Source: Melioribacteraceae bacterium (GTDB taxonomy: Bacteria; Bacteroidota; Ignavibacteria; Ignavibacteriales; Melioribacteraceae). Taken from it: a DNA stretch of 10,934 bases. The position numbers and the translations under genes were made by a program. Every line of letters begins with the position of its first letter. Within the stretch, counting starts at the first letter, position 1. The notes below the pieces were generated by a model. It saw nothing but the letters and a program-made list of their open reading frames with translations, did not search any database and had not been told where the DNA came from. Positions 1-6,546 of this stretch are shown here, piece by piece. Location of the stretch: positions 1 through 10,934 of the forward strand of contig JAQICK010000130.1 in NCBI GenBank assembly GCA_027858595.1, in the 5' to 3' direction.

Positions 1-230
1 ATTAAATATTCTAAATCATTGGAAATAAGAAACTTATTTTTAGAATCAGAGTATGAGATGTCCAATCTTCTTGAGAGACGTATTTCGGTAGTATCAACAA
101 AGTCTTGTAAATTATTGGAATCACTAATTAAGGATTGGATAAACAGCTTTGCAGTATTCTCAGAAAGATTCTGTGAAAACACGAGTGTTGGAAAAATAAT
201 TAGGAAGCTATAAAATAATATTTTTTTCAT
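1..230 (-). CDS. Partial secreted protein of unknown function (N-terminal part only)
   Basis: Reading the minus strand from an ATG at 230-228 gives 76 codons with no stop before the window edge, so the C-terminus is missing. The first ~20 residues (MKKILFYSFLIIFPTLVFSQ) are a classical Sec signal peptide: two lysines, a hydrophobic core, and a probable cut after VFS or SQ. No cysteine lies near the cut, so it is not a lipoprotein. The mature part begins hydrophilic (NLSENTAKLF...) and contains a charged stretch, RLSRRLDISY. I recognise no domain in this fragment. An in-frame stop lies just upstream of the ATG, which supports the start; no strong Shine-Dalgarno is visible. It follows the biotin carrier gene on the same strand after 100 bp, so it may be cotranscribed or have its own promoter. 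The plus-strand reading frame over the same bases (19-213) is a shadow. Confidence 0.72.
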   Translation of the reverse strand, partial: MKKILFYSFLIIFPTLVFSQNLSENTAKLFIQSLISDSNNLQDFVDTTEIRLSRRLDISYSDSKNKFLISNDLEYL

Positions 231-259
231 ATGTTATAATTATTCATAAGGCCATATGT

Positions 260-311
260 AACATTCATTTTATAATAATCCTATGGTGTGAGTATAATCC
301 TTGTGAATGTT
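260..311. repeat. Small inverted and direct repeats between the carrier-protein gene and the partial secreted-protein gene
   Basis: An 8-bp inverted repeat (AACATTCA at 260-267, TGAATGTT at 304-311) encloses two direct copies of ATAATCCT (275-282 and 294-301), 19 bp apart start to start. The inverted arms are too far apart and too AT-rich to be an intrinsic terminator. The region lies upstream of the secreted-protein gene, so it could hold regulator sites. That is inference only, and chance occurrence in AT-rich DNA is possible. Confidence 0.25.
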
Positions 312-330
312 TCATCTTTGATTAGGATTG

Positions 331-831
331 TTATCCAATCTCCAAAAGAATTTCACCTTTCTCGACTGAATTATTTTCTTTTGTGCTGATAGATTTAATT
401 ATACCAGAAGCTGAAGCTCTAATTTCGTTTTCCATTTTCATAGCTTCAAGCAAAATAATTGGCTCTCCAATTTCAACGCTATCACCTACTTGTTTTAATA
501 TTTTGACAATTAAGCCAGGCATTGGAGATTTAATTATTTCAGTTCCGCTCTCTTTAGCTTTATTCTGCAGGTATTCATTCGCCTTTTCTTCCAGATTTGT
601 TCTAACAGTTGTGTTGTACGAATATCCATCGATTGCGAAATTGTAATCATGCCCATTCAACTTTTCAGAAGTTACTTGATAAACATTGTCGTTAACTTTT
701 AACAGATAAGAGAAGTTAGATAATTGAGAAAGTTCAACTTCATAATTATCACCATTCAACTCAACTTTACCGTTGCTTAAAATTTTCAGTAAATGTTTGT
801 TGTCATTTATTGAAACTGTATAATCACTCAT
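331..831 (-). CDS. Biotin carboxyl carrier protein of an acyl-CoA carboxylase
   Basis: This 166-residue protein carries the covalently bound biotin that shuttles CO2 from the biotin carboxylase to the carboxyltransferase. The C-terminal ~70 residues form a biotinyl domain with the canonical attachment motif EAMKM (129-133). Lys132 is the biotinylated residue, 34 residues from the C-terminus, which is the usual spacing. The SPMPG motif at 102-106 typically opens the domain. The N-terminal ~95 residues are a separate region with beta-type alternation, probably the part that contacts the partner subunits, as in other free-standing carrier subunits. The start codon overlaps the end of the biotin carboxylase gene by 8 nt (ATGAGTGA), suggesting translational coupling. 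A decarboxylase carrier such as that of a Na+-pumping enzyme is less likely, because no membrane beta subunit lies nearby. Confidence 0.93.
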   Translation of the reverse strand: MSDYTVSINDNKHLLKILSNGKVELNGDNYEVELSQLSNFSYLLKVNDNVYQVTSEKLNGHDYNFAIDGYSYNTTVRTNLEEKANEYLQNKAKESGTEIIKSPMPGLIVKILKQVGDSVEIGEPIILLEAMKMENEIRASASGIIKSISTKENNSVEKGEILLEIG

Positions 832-2320
832 AATTATCTTTTCCCCATTGATTCTCTGGTTTACATTCTCTCTTAAACGCTTTTGTTTTAGAATCTTTTT
901 CCTTTAATATTGCCGAGAGTATAGCTGCAACGTTCTCATATTTCTTATCCAAATCTTTCTTCCATTTTCCTGGAAGAAGATTGATAAACTTGTTATCCAA
1001 AAAGGTGATGTCAAAATGTCCATCTACAAATAGGGGATGATTTAAAATCCATTGGAAGGAATAAATATTAGTAGTTACACCAGCAATTTGATATTCGCCT
1101 AATGCCCTAGTCATTCTTGCAAGGGCTTCTTCTCTATTACTACCTGATGTAATTACCTTTGATAACATTGGGTCGTAGTAAATAGAAGCATCCGAGTGGA
1201 TGTCAATTCCTCTATCGACTCTAATCCCAGGTCCAGAAGGAAGACGATGATGTTTTATTTTTCCAGTAGAAGGTGCAAAGTTAGCATCAACATCTTCGGC
1301 GTAAATTCTGCACTCAATTGCGTGTCCGAGTATTTTTAGATCTTCTTGCTTGATAGTAAGTTTATCACCTTGTGCAATTTTAATTTGTTCTTTTACTAAA
1401 TCCACACCAGTTATAACTTCTGTTACTGGATGCTCAACTTGAAGACGTGTATTCATTTCTAAAAAATAAAAACTCTCTTTCTGATCAAAAAGAAATTCAA
1501 TTGTCCCAGCATTATAATAGTTGCTAGCTTTCGCAGCATCAATTGCAGCTTTAGTTACTTTGGCTCTTAATTCATAAGTTAGAGTAGGGGCTGGAGCTTC
1601 TTCCACAACTTTTTGATGTCGGCGTTGGACGGAGCAATCTCGCTCAAATAAATGGATATAGTTACCGTGCTTATCAGCGAGAATTTGAACTTCAATGTGT
1701 TTTGGATTTTCTACAAATTTTTCAATGTAAACGGTGTCATCTCCAAAAGATTTTTTTGCTTCATTTTGAGCTGCACTTATTGCTGATTTCAATTCTTCAA
1801 TTTTTTCAATTTTGCGCATTCCTTTTCCACCACCACCGGATGCAGCTTTTAACATTACTGGTAAACCTATTTCGAGAGAAATTGCTTCTGCGTCTTCGTA
1901 AGATTTTATACCTTCAGTAGTGCCAGGAACAATAGGGACATTGTTTTGCTTCATTAGTGTTCTTGCTCTGGTTTTATTTCCCATCATTTCAACTGATTCT
2001 GAAGAAGGACCAATGAAAATAATATTTGCTTCTTCACACTTTTTAATGAATTGAGAATTTTCGGAAAGAAATCCGTATCCAGGATGAATAGCATCAGCAC
2101 TAATCTTTTTTGCAAGTGCAAGAATTTTATCTCCATCTAAATAGGATTCTGAAGCAACGGATGAGCCAATGTGGTATGCTTCGTCAACAACTCTTACGTG
2201 TAACGAGCTTTTGTCAGCATCGGAATAAACAGCAACAGAAGTGATGCCCATTTCACGACACGCTTTTGCAACTCTCACAGCAATTTCGCCGCGGTTGGCA
2301 ATTAGAATTTTTTTAATCAT
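824..2320 (-). CDS. accC: Biotin carboxylase subunit of an acyl-CoA carboxylase
   Basis: This 498-residue ATP-grasp enzyme carboxylates the biotin of the carrier protein, using ATP and bicarbonate. The N-terminal domain begins KKILIANRGEIAVR. The ATP-grasp domain shows GNKTRAR (114-120), the glycine loop SGGGGKGM (161-168), HIEVQ (208-212), ERDCSVQRRHQK (226-237) and the catalytic stretch EMNTRLQVEHPVTE (288-301). Glu288, Asn290, Arg292 and Glu296 correspond to the metal-binding and active-site residues of E. coli AccC. The C-terminal domain follows from about 330. The protein is ~50 residues longer than E. coli AccC; the extra tail from about 450 is lysine-rich, and such tails occur in acyl-CoA carboxylase alpha subunits. 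The subunit could also serve acetyl-CoA carboxylase, since biotin carboxylases can be shared; the neighbours favour a propionyl-type enzyme. The start is the first ATG before IKKILIANRGE. Confidence 0.95.
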   Translation of the reverse strand: MIKKILIANRGEIAVRVAKACREMGITSVAVYSDADKSSLHVRVVDEAYHIGSSVASESYLDGDKILALAKKISADAIHPGYGFLSENSQFIKKCEEANIIFIGPSSESVEMMGNKTRARTLMKQNNVPIVPGTTEGIKSYEDAEAISLEIGLPVMLKAASGGGGKGMRKIEKIEELKSAISAAQNEAKKSFGDDTVYIEKFVENPKHIEVQILADKHGNYIHLFERDCSVQRRHQKVVEEAPAPTLTYELRAKVTKAAIDAAKASNYYNAGTIEFLFDQKESFYFLEMNTRLQVEHPVTEVITGVDLVKEQIKIAQGDKLTIKQEDLKILGHAIECRIYAEDVDANFAPSTGKIKHHRLPSGPGIRVDRGIDIHSDASIYYDPMLSKVITSGSNREEALARMTRALGEYQIAGVTTNIYSFQWILNHPLFVDGHFDITFLDNKFINLLPGKWKKDLDKKYENVAAILSAILKEKDSKTKAFKRECKPENQWGKDNYE

Positions 2321-2354
2321 AGTTTACACTTTTTAGTTTTTTCCGCTATACAAA

Positions 2355-2392
2355 TGTTATTCCAACTTAAAACACGCGGGAATGACAAGTTG
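2355..2392. repeat. Imperfect palindrome in the gap between carboxyltransferase and biotin carboxylase genes
   Basis: The 96-bp intergenic gap holds an inverted repeat: TGTTATTCC (2355-2363) against GGAATGACA (2379-2387), 8 of 9 pairs. An overlapping pair, CAACTT (2363-2368) and AAGTTG (2387-2392), is perfect. The GCGGGAATGACA end resembles the ends of dispersed intergenic repeats common in bacterial genomes and the GAAATGACA end of the palindrome at 10813-10924. It is probably a non-coding repeat remnant that can fold in the mRNA. It is not followed by a T-run typical of a terminator. Confidence 0.45.
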
Positions 2393-2416
2393 TAAAAAAT
2401 AAAGATATTATTTTTA

Positions 2417-3964
2417 TCACAACGGTATATTACAATGTTTTTTATTTGGATTACTATCAACTTTCGTTTTTAAAAGTTGTAAAGCATTTATTAATTTTAA
2501 TTTTGTTTCACTTGGTTTAATAATATCATCAACGTATCCACGCTCCGCAGCAATATATGGATTTGCAAACTTCTCGGTGAACTCAGAAATTTTTTCTTCC
2601 AACTTTGCCTCAGTGTCTTCTGCACTATCAATTTCTTTTTTGAATATAATTTCAACAGCACCTTTGGGTCCCATAACAGCAATTTCTGCAGAGGGCCATG
2701 CAAAATTGAAATCTGCTCTTATGTGCTTGGAGTTCATAACATCGTAAGCTCCACCGTAGGCTTTGCGAGTAATAACTGTAATTTTTGGAACAGTAGCTTC
2801 GCTGAACGCAAAAAGTAATTTTGCACCATGTTTAATAATTCCGCCCCATTCTTGTTCTGTTCCAGGCAAGAATCCAGGAACGTCTTCGAGAACAACTAGT
2901 GGAATATTGAATGCATCACAGAAGCGTATAAATCTCGCACCTTTTACAGATGCGTTGATGTCCAATACACCTGCTAAGACCGCGGGTTGATTAGCTACAA
3001 TGCCTATTGACATTCCACCAATTCTACCAAATCCAACAATAATATTTTCCGCATAATTTTTATGAACTTCTAAAAATTCACCACCGTCTAAAAGAAGATT
3101 CACTACTTCATTCATATCGTAAGGTTTGTTCGGATTATCTGGAATGATTGTATCCAATGATGGAATACTTAAATTTTGTGAAAAATCGAAATCTTTTTCT
3201 TGTGGTTTATCTTTCCAATTAAGTGGAATATAGTCAACAAGTTTACGGATGTTTTGTAAAACTTCAATTTCACTTTCAAAAGCAAAATGGGCAACACCGC
3301 TTTTTGTTGAGTGTGTCTCTGCTCCACCAAGTTCATCGAAAGTAACTTCTTCGTGTGTAACCGTTTTTACAACATTTGGTCCTGTAACAAACATATGGCT
3401 TGTGTTATTTACCATAAAGATAAAGTCAGTAATAGCGGGAGAATAAACAGCTCCTCCAGCACATGGACCAAGTATAGCTGAGATTTGTGGTATTGTTCCT
3501 GAAGCTAAAGTGTTTTTCAAAAACAAATCTGCATATCCGCCTAGACTTACAACTCCTTCCTGAATTCGAGCACCGCCTGAATCATTTAACCCAATAACTG
3601 GAACACCAATCTTTAGAGCCATATCCATAATTTTATTTATTTTCTCAGCATGAGCTTCTGAAAGTGAGCCACCAAAGACAGTAAAGTCTTGGCTAAATAT
3701 TGCAATTGGCCTATCATTAATTCGAGCAAAGCCAGTAATAACGCCATCTCCGAGATACTTTTGCTTTTCTAAACCAAAGTCTGATGATCTGTGTTTTACA
3801 AACATATCTATCTCATCAAAACTTCCTTCATCAACAAGTAGTGTAACCCTTTCACGAGCTGTTAACTTTCCTTTGGCATGCTGACTTTTAATACGTTTTT
3901 CACCACCGCCAAGTTTTGCTACTTCACGGAGTTGGTCTAATTCATTCATCTTTTTCTGACTCAT
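2417..3964 (-). CDS. pccB: Acyl-CoA (probably propionyl-CoA) carboxylase carboxyltransferase subunit
   Basis: This 515-residue fused-type carboxyltransferase moves CO2 from biotin to an acyl-CoA, typically propionyl-CoA to methylmalonyl-CoA. Two crotonase-like halves are visible. The N-terminal half has SGGARIQEG (129-137) and the oxyanion loop GPCAGGAVY (166-174). The C-terminal half has EDVPGFLPGTEQEWGG (360-375), then HGAKLLFAFSEATVPKITVI, then RKAYGGAYDVM (400-410) and PKGAVEII (433-440). Asp408 in GGAYDVM sits where propionyl-CoA carboxylases carry Asp, while acetyl-preferring paralogues have a hydrophobic residue; this supports propionyl-CoA as substrate but does not prove it. Length fits PccB/MmdA (about 510-520). 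It is the first gene of a carboxylase operon whose biotin carboxylase and carrier genes follow. A methylmalonyl-CoA decarboxylase alpha subunit is the main alternative, but no membrane subunit is present. Weak AAGG motifs precede the ATG. Confidence 0.94.
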   Translation of the reverse strand: MSQKKMNELDQLREVAKLGGGEKRIKSQHAKGKLTARERVTLLVDEGSFDEIDMFVKHRSSDFGLEKQKYLGDGVITGFARINDRPIAIFSQDFTVFGGSLSEAHAEKINKIMDMALKIGVPVIGLNDSGGARIQEGVVSLGGYADLFLKNTLASGTIPQISAILGPCAGGAVYSPAITDFIFMVNNTSHMFVTGPNVVKTVTHEEVTFDELGGAETHSTKSGVAHFAFESEIEVLQNIRKLVDYIPLNWKDKPQEKDFDFSQNLSIPSLDTIIPDNPNKPYDMNEVVNLLLDGGEFLEVHKNYAENIIVGFGRIGGMSIGIVANQPAVLAGVLDINASVKGARFIRFCDAFNIPLVVLEDVPGFLPGTEQEWGGIIKHGAKLLFAFSEATVPKITVITRKAYGGAYDVMNSKHIRADFNFAWPSAEIAVMGPKGAVEIIFKKEIDSAEDTEAKLEEKISEFTEKFANPYIAAERGYVDDIIKPSETKLKLINALQLLKTKVDSNPNKKHCNIPL

Positions 3965-3984
3965 TATAACCTTACCTTAATTAC

Positions 3985-3997
3985 TTGCTTTAAGCAA
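3985..3997. promoter_or_regulatory. Palindrome upstream of the carboxylase operon, possible operator
   Basis: TTGCTT-T-AAGCAA is a perfect 6+1+6 palindrome centred about 27 nt upstream of the carboxyltransferase ATG. In that position it could be a repressor operator over the start of transcription or an mRNA structure near the ribosome site. The one-base centre makes a dimeric protein site likelier than a hairpin. No regulator gene adjoins it, so the binding protein is unknown. Confidence 0.3.
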
Positions 3998-4082
3998 TTT
4001 ACGAATATGAATACTAAATATTTTAATCTAAAAAGAGTATCTAGTACTAAAATAGAAAAAACATAATTGATAAAAAAATATT

Positions 4083-4098
4083 TGGCAATTATTTTGAA
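4083..4098 (+). promoter_or_regulatory. Weak sigma-54-like promoter candidate upstream of the amidase gene
   Basis: TGGCAATTATTTTGAA aligns with the sigma-54 consensus TGGCAC-N5-TTGCW at the GG of the -24 box and the TTG of the -12 box, with the correct 10-base spacing. The C of the invariant -12 GC is replaced by A. It lies about 155 nt before the amidase ATG. The window encodes a sigma-54 activator, which makes the match worth noting, but the missing C lowers confidence. Confidence 0.22.
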
Positions 4099-4195
4099 TG
4101 AGCAGAATTAGGGAATACGAAAAATGTTGTTTAAATAGAATAGCTACAAAAAAACATTTGATGGATTTCGTTTTTTTCAATATTGATTTTAATAC

Positions 4196-4225
4196 TTACT
4201 CACAGATGAAAATTTCCTATCTTAG
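4196..4225 (+). promoter_or_regulatory. Possible housekeeping promoter of the amidase gene
   Basis: TATCTTAG at 4218-4225 matches the Bacteroidetes-type -7 element TAnnTTTG at all but one fixed position. TTA at 4196-4198 sits 19 bases upstream, where TTG would be expected. The -7 element ends 28 nt before the ATG, a reasonable leader length. Both boxes are imperfect. Confidence 0.33.
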
Positions 4226-4253
4226 CACTCGCTAAATTATTTGAGAGTAATAA

Positions 4254-4868
4254 ATGAAAAAAATATTTTTCCTTTTGGCAGTATTTTTTCTTGTGGTCTC
4301 CTACAAAATGGTTGGTCAAGATTTTGATGTTATGGAATTAACGTATCCAGAAGAATTAGAAATTATTAAGCGTGCTGACTGGGGTTGGCTACCATTAGAA
4401 AAAGCGAAGGAAGAAGCAGAAATTAAAAAAATCACTATTCATCATGGTGGTGTAGAATTTACAAAAGGTAAAGACCCTGTTGAGTTAATGAAAACTTTGC
4501 AAAAGTGGAGTAGAGCTGAAAAAAATTGGATTGATATGCCATATCATTTTATGATAGATTTAGACGGAAATATTTATGAAGCTTTACCTGTTAACTATCC
4601 TGGCGATACAAATATAGAGTATGATCCGACTGGCCATGTGTCGATAGAAGTGATGGGAAATTATGAGGTTCAAGAATTTAGCGAAAATCAATTAAATGCT
4701 GTGGTTTCTCTTTCGGCCTATCTCGCTAAAGAGTTTGATGTTTCACTTTCAGATATTAAAACTCATAAAGATTATTCAGAGATGACTGTTTGTCCTGGTA
4801 AAAATATTTATAAATATTTTGAAGATAGTTTCTTTATAAAGATGGTAAAAGAAAGTTTAGATAATTAA
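4254..4868 (+). CDS. Secreted N-acetylmuramoyl-L-alanine amidase (Amidase_2/PGRP-like)
   Basis: This 204-residue protein probably cleaves the amide bond between N-acetylmuramic acid and L-alanine in peptidoglycan, in the periplasm. Residues 1 to ~21 are a signal peptide (MKKIFFLLAVFFLVVSY...) without a lipobox. The catalytic domain starts at RADWGW (40-45), the Arg/Trp motif common at the start of PGRP-type domains. Zinc ligands expected from T7 lysozyme and PGRPs are visible: His63 in ITIHHGG, His171 in KTHKDYS and Cys180 in TVCPGKNIY. Tyr97 in PYHFMIDLDGNIYE matches the conserved active-site tyrosine. Thr178 occupies the place of the T7 catalytic Lys, as in many PGRP amidases. The length leaves no room for a separate wall-binding domain. 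It is a single plus-strand gene whose stop overlaps the stop of the opposite DUF3108 gene. It may act in wall recycling, remodelling or defence against other bacteria; the sequence cannot decide. Confidence 0.87.
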   Translation: MKKIFFLLAVFFLVVSYKMVGQDFDVMELTYPEELEIIKRADWGWLPLEKAKEEAEIKKITIHHGGVEFTKGKDPVELMKTLQKWSRAEKNWIDMPYHFMIDLDGNIYEALPVNYPGDTNIEYDPTGHVSIEVMGNYEVQEFSENQLNAVVSLSAYLAKEFDVSLSDIKTHKDYSEMTVCPGKNIYKYFEDSFFIKMVKESLDN

Positions 4869-5620
4869 TTTTTCAACAAACCTTCATATTCACTAAGTTC
4901 AGCATCAATAGAGCCAATTAGTATTTTAGTTTTTACTTTTACAGGAATTTTTAAATCATCATCTGTTAGCCAGATTATTATTCTTCCTTCAGTTTTAAAT
5001 AATCCACCTTCAACAATTACTGGTTCAACCATAATACAATCGAATGTGCCGGCTTCAACTTCAACGGTCTCCTTTCCTTTGTATATTACATCTAATGGAT
5101 ATACTTGTTTTTTATAAAAATTGTGTAGTTCAAACTTATCTCCAACATCAAGATTTGAATAATCTAAAGTCCGTGCATAATAGAAAGTTGAAACAATATC
5201 ATTCACATTTGGAGGGATTTCATATGAGTCTTTGCTAGTTTTTGCAATCCCTTTTCTGTGATCGAAGAATGCAGCAAAATCCATACTAAATCCGCCCTCT
5301 CGAACATGTTGTTCAAATCTCCAAGGGAATAGAGCTTCTACGTCAATGTAAGTTTCATATCTATCACGAACTTTGTAAAAAGCGTCAAAGCTTGGAAGAG
5401 AATTCACTTTGAAAGTAACATGGTAAACTTCACGTCCAGCAATTCTTTTAATTTTAGGAATTTCCATTACAGCCTCGCCAGCAGTGACAAATCCATATTT
5501 CACGTTAAAAGTTAATTTTTCTCCAACTGTAAATGCATTATTCTCAATGGTCCTAAAATCTGAAGACTGTGCAAAAGCATTTATTGTTGCTATTAGTATT
5601 ATTAAATATATCTGCTTCAT
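4865..5620 (-). CDS. DUF3108-type periplasmic protein
   Basis: This 251-residue protein has a clear signal peptide (MKQIYLIILIATINAFAQ, probable cut after AFA at residue 17). The mature protein begins with a pattern typical of DUF3108 proteins: VGEKLTFNVKYGFVTAGEA (residues 32-50), followed by alternating beta-type segments, a central YETYIDVEALFPWRFEQ, and a C-terminal IIIWLTDDDLKIPVKVKTK in which 'W.t.D....P v' is characteristic. Family members are predicted beta-rich periplasmic or outer-membrane-associated proteins of unknown biochemical role. There are no catalytic motifs. The gene stands alone on the minus strand, convergent with the amidase. Three nested features suggest an envelope job: secretion, beta structure and a wall-enzyme neighbour; this is inference. 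The ATG at 5620 gives the signal peptide directly, and AGAG lies just upstream of it. Confidence 0.8.
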   Translation of the reverse strand: MKQIYLIILIATINAFAQSSDFRTIENNAFTVGEKLTFNVKYGFVTAGEAVMEIPKIKRIAGREVYHVTFKVNSLPSFDAFYKVRDRYETYIDVEALFPWRFEQHVREGGFSMDFAAFFDHRKGIAKTSKDSYEIPPNVNDIVSTFYYARTLDYSNLDVGDKFELHNFYKKQVYPLDVIYKGKETVEVEAGTFDCIMVEPVIVEGGLFKTEGRIIIWLTDDDLKIPVKVKTKILIGSIDAELSEYEGLLKN

Positions 5621-5912
5621 TTTATTCTCTGTATATAATGTATAAAAGATAATTAAATTTATTCTTAGATATTAAAGACAAAAATTTGAATCATATTTTT
5701 AATATTTGTAAACAGATAGACAAATGCTATGCCTAAGTATAATATCGATTCTTGAATAAACACACAGATTAATTTTTAGTAATGAATAATTAAGTATATA
5801 AGTGTAGATTAAATTATACAACTATTGTTCTTCATAAAAGATGGATTGCTAAGTTTTAGTAGGGTAGTCTTTAAATGATTTTCTATTGTAATGTCTATTG
5901 AAATAAATATTC
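5621..5912. other. AT-rich intergenic spacer with no gene found
   Basis: This 292-bp stretch separates two minus-strand genes: the DUF3108 gene starts at its left edge and the TPR gene ends at its right edge. It should therefore hold the end of the TPR-gene transcript and the promoter of the DUF3108 gene. I see only very short open frames, no GC-rich hairpin with a T-run, and no full promoter. TATCTTTT on the minus strand at about 5642-5649 is close to TAnnTTTG but lacks a properly spaced TTG. A poor sigma-54-like match (AGGCA-N6-TTGT, minus, 5720-5734) lacks the -12 C. Confidence 0.6.
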
Positions 5913-6533
5913 TCAAATATCAGATTTTTGAGTTTTCATGCGAGATTCAATTTCAAATATTTTAGTTTTAAAATAATCTTCTCTTTCTGGTTGTATTTCA
6001 ACAAGGGTATCATAAATTGCTTTCGCTTCTTTGTAATTGGATTGATCAAAGTAAATAGATGCTAGGGTTTCAGAAACTAATCCTTTTGGAGGTTTAAACT
6101 CTTCATCATTGCTCTCTATTGTAGGGGAAACGTCTTCGTAATTAATTTCAATTTTAGCAACTTTTAATTTATCAGCTAGCTCCTCTAATTCATCAGAATC
6201 AGTGTCGTCTATATTTTCAGTGATTTCTGTTTCTATTTCAATAAAATCAGAGCCAGAGCTTGAGTAGTAATCAAGTGCCGAAGAATCACTTAATAAAGAA
6301 TTTCCTTTCTGAAAAAATTCATCGGCTTCTTCATCTCTATTAATTTTTTGTAAGGCTTGCCCCAACAAAAAATATGATTTAGGATAATTTTCAAATAATT
6401 CTATTCCTTTTTGGAGAATCAAAATTGCTTCTTCAAAATCACCATTCTTCATAGAGTCGTGAGCTATTCTGGCAAACAAAGGGGTTCTGTTGTTTAATTC
6501 AAAAATTGCTTTATATTCGTTTTCTATATTCAT
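5913..6533 (-). CDS. Tetratricopeptide-repeat protein with acidic linker
   Basis: This 206-residue protein has no signal peptide or membrane segment, so it is probably cytoplasmic. Two TPR-like repeats span about 17-84: ARIAHDSMKNGDFEEAILIL continuing to EN, then SYFLLGQALQKINRDEEADEFF. A linker at about 85-150 is rich in Ser, Asp and Glu and is probably disordered. A third TPR-like repeat follows at about 151-184 (ETLASIYFDQSNYKEAKAIY) and then a short charged helix. TPR domains bind partner proteins; no catalytic function is indicated. The gene starts 13 nt after the stop of the glycosyltransferase gene on the same strand, so the two are very likely cotranscribed and may work together, for example with the TPR protein scaffolding or regulating the synthase. 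TPR genes near lptE are familiar in related bacteria, but I cannot name an orthologue. No recognisable terminator follows it. Confidence 0.8.
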   Translation of the reverse strand: MNIENEYKAIFELNNRTPLFARIAHDSMKNGDFEEAILILQKGIELFENYPKSYFLLGQALQKINRDEEADEFFQKGNSLLSDSSALDYYSSSGSDFIEIETEITENIDDTDSDELEELADKLKVAKIEINYEDVSPTIESNDEEFKPPKGLVSETLASIYFDQSNYKEAKAIYDTLVEIQPEREDYFKTKIFEIESRMKTQKSDI

Positions 6534-6546
6534 AATTCAAATTTAA

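Noticed and set aside
19..213. Plus-strand open frame of 64 codons at the left edge
   Set aside because: The minus strand over the same bases encodes a start codon plus a textbook signal peptide; the plus frame has no recognisable features.
383..646. Plus-strand open frames inside the carboxylase genes (for example 383-646, 1702-1920, 2763-2990, 3249-3446)
   Set aside because: They lie antisense to strongly conserved carboxylase coding sequence and have composition expected of shadows.
2497..2703. Minus-strand open frame inside the carboxyltransferase gene in another frame
   Set aside because: It overlaps the conserved C-terminal half of the carboxyltransferase; no independent features or ribosome site.
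5882..5900. TCTATTG-TAATG-TCTATTG direct repeat downstream of the TPR gene
   Set aside because: Only 7 bases per copy in very AT-rich DNA; likely chance.
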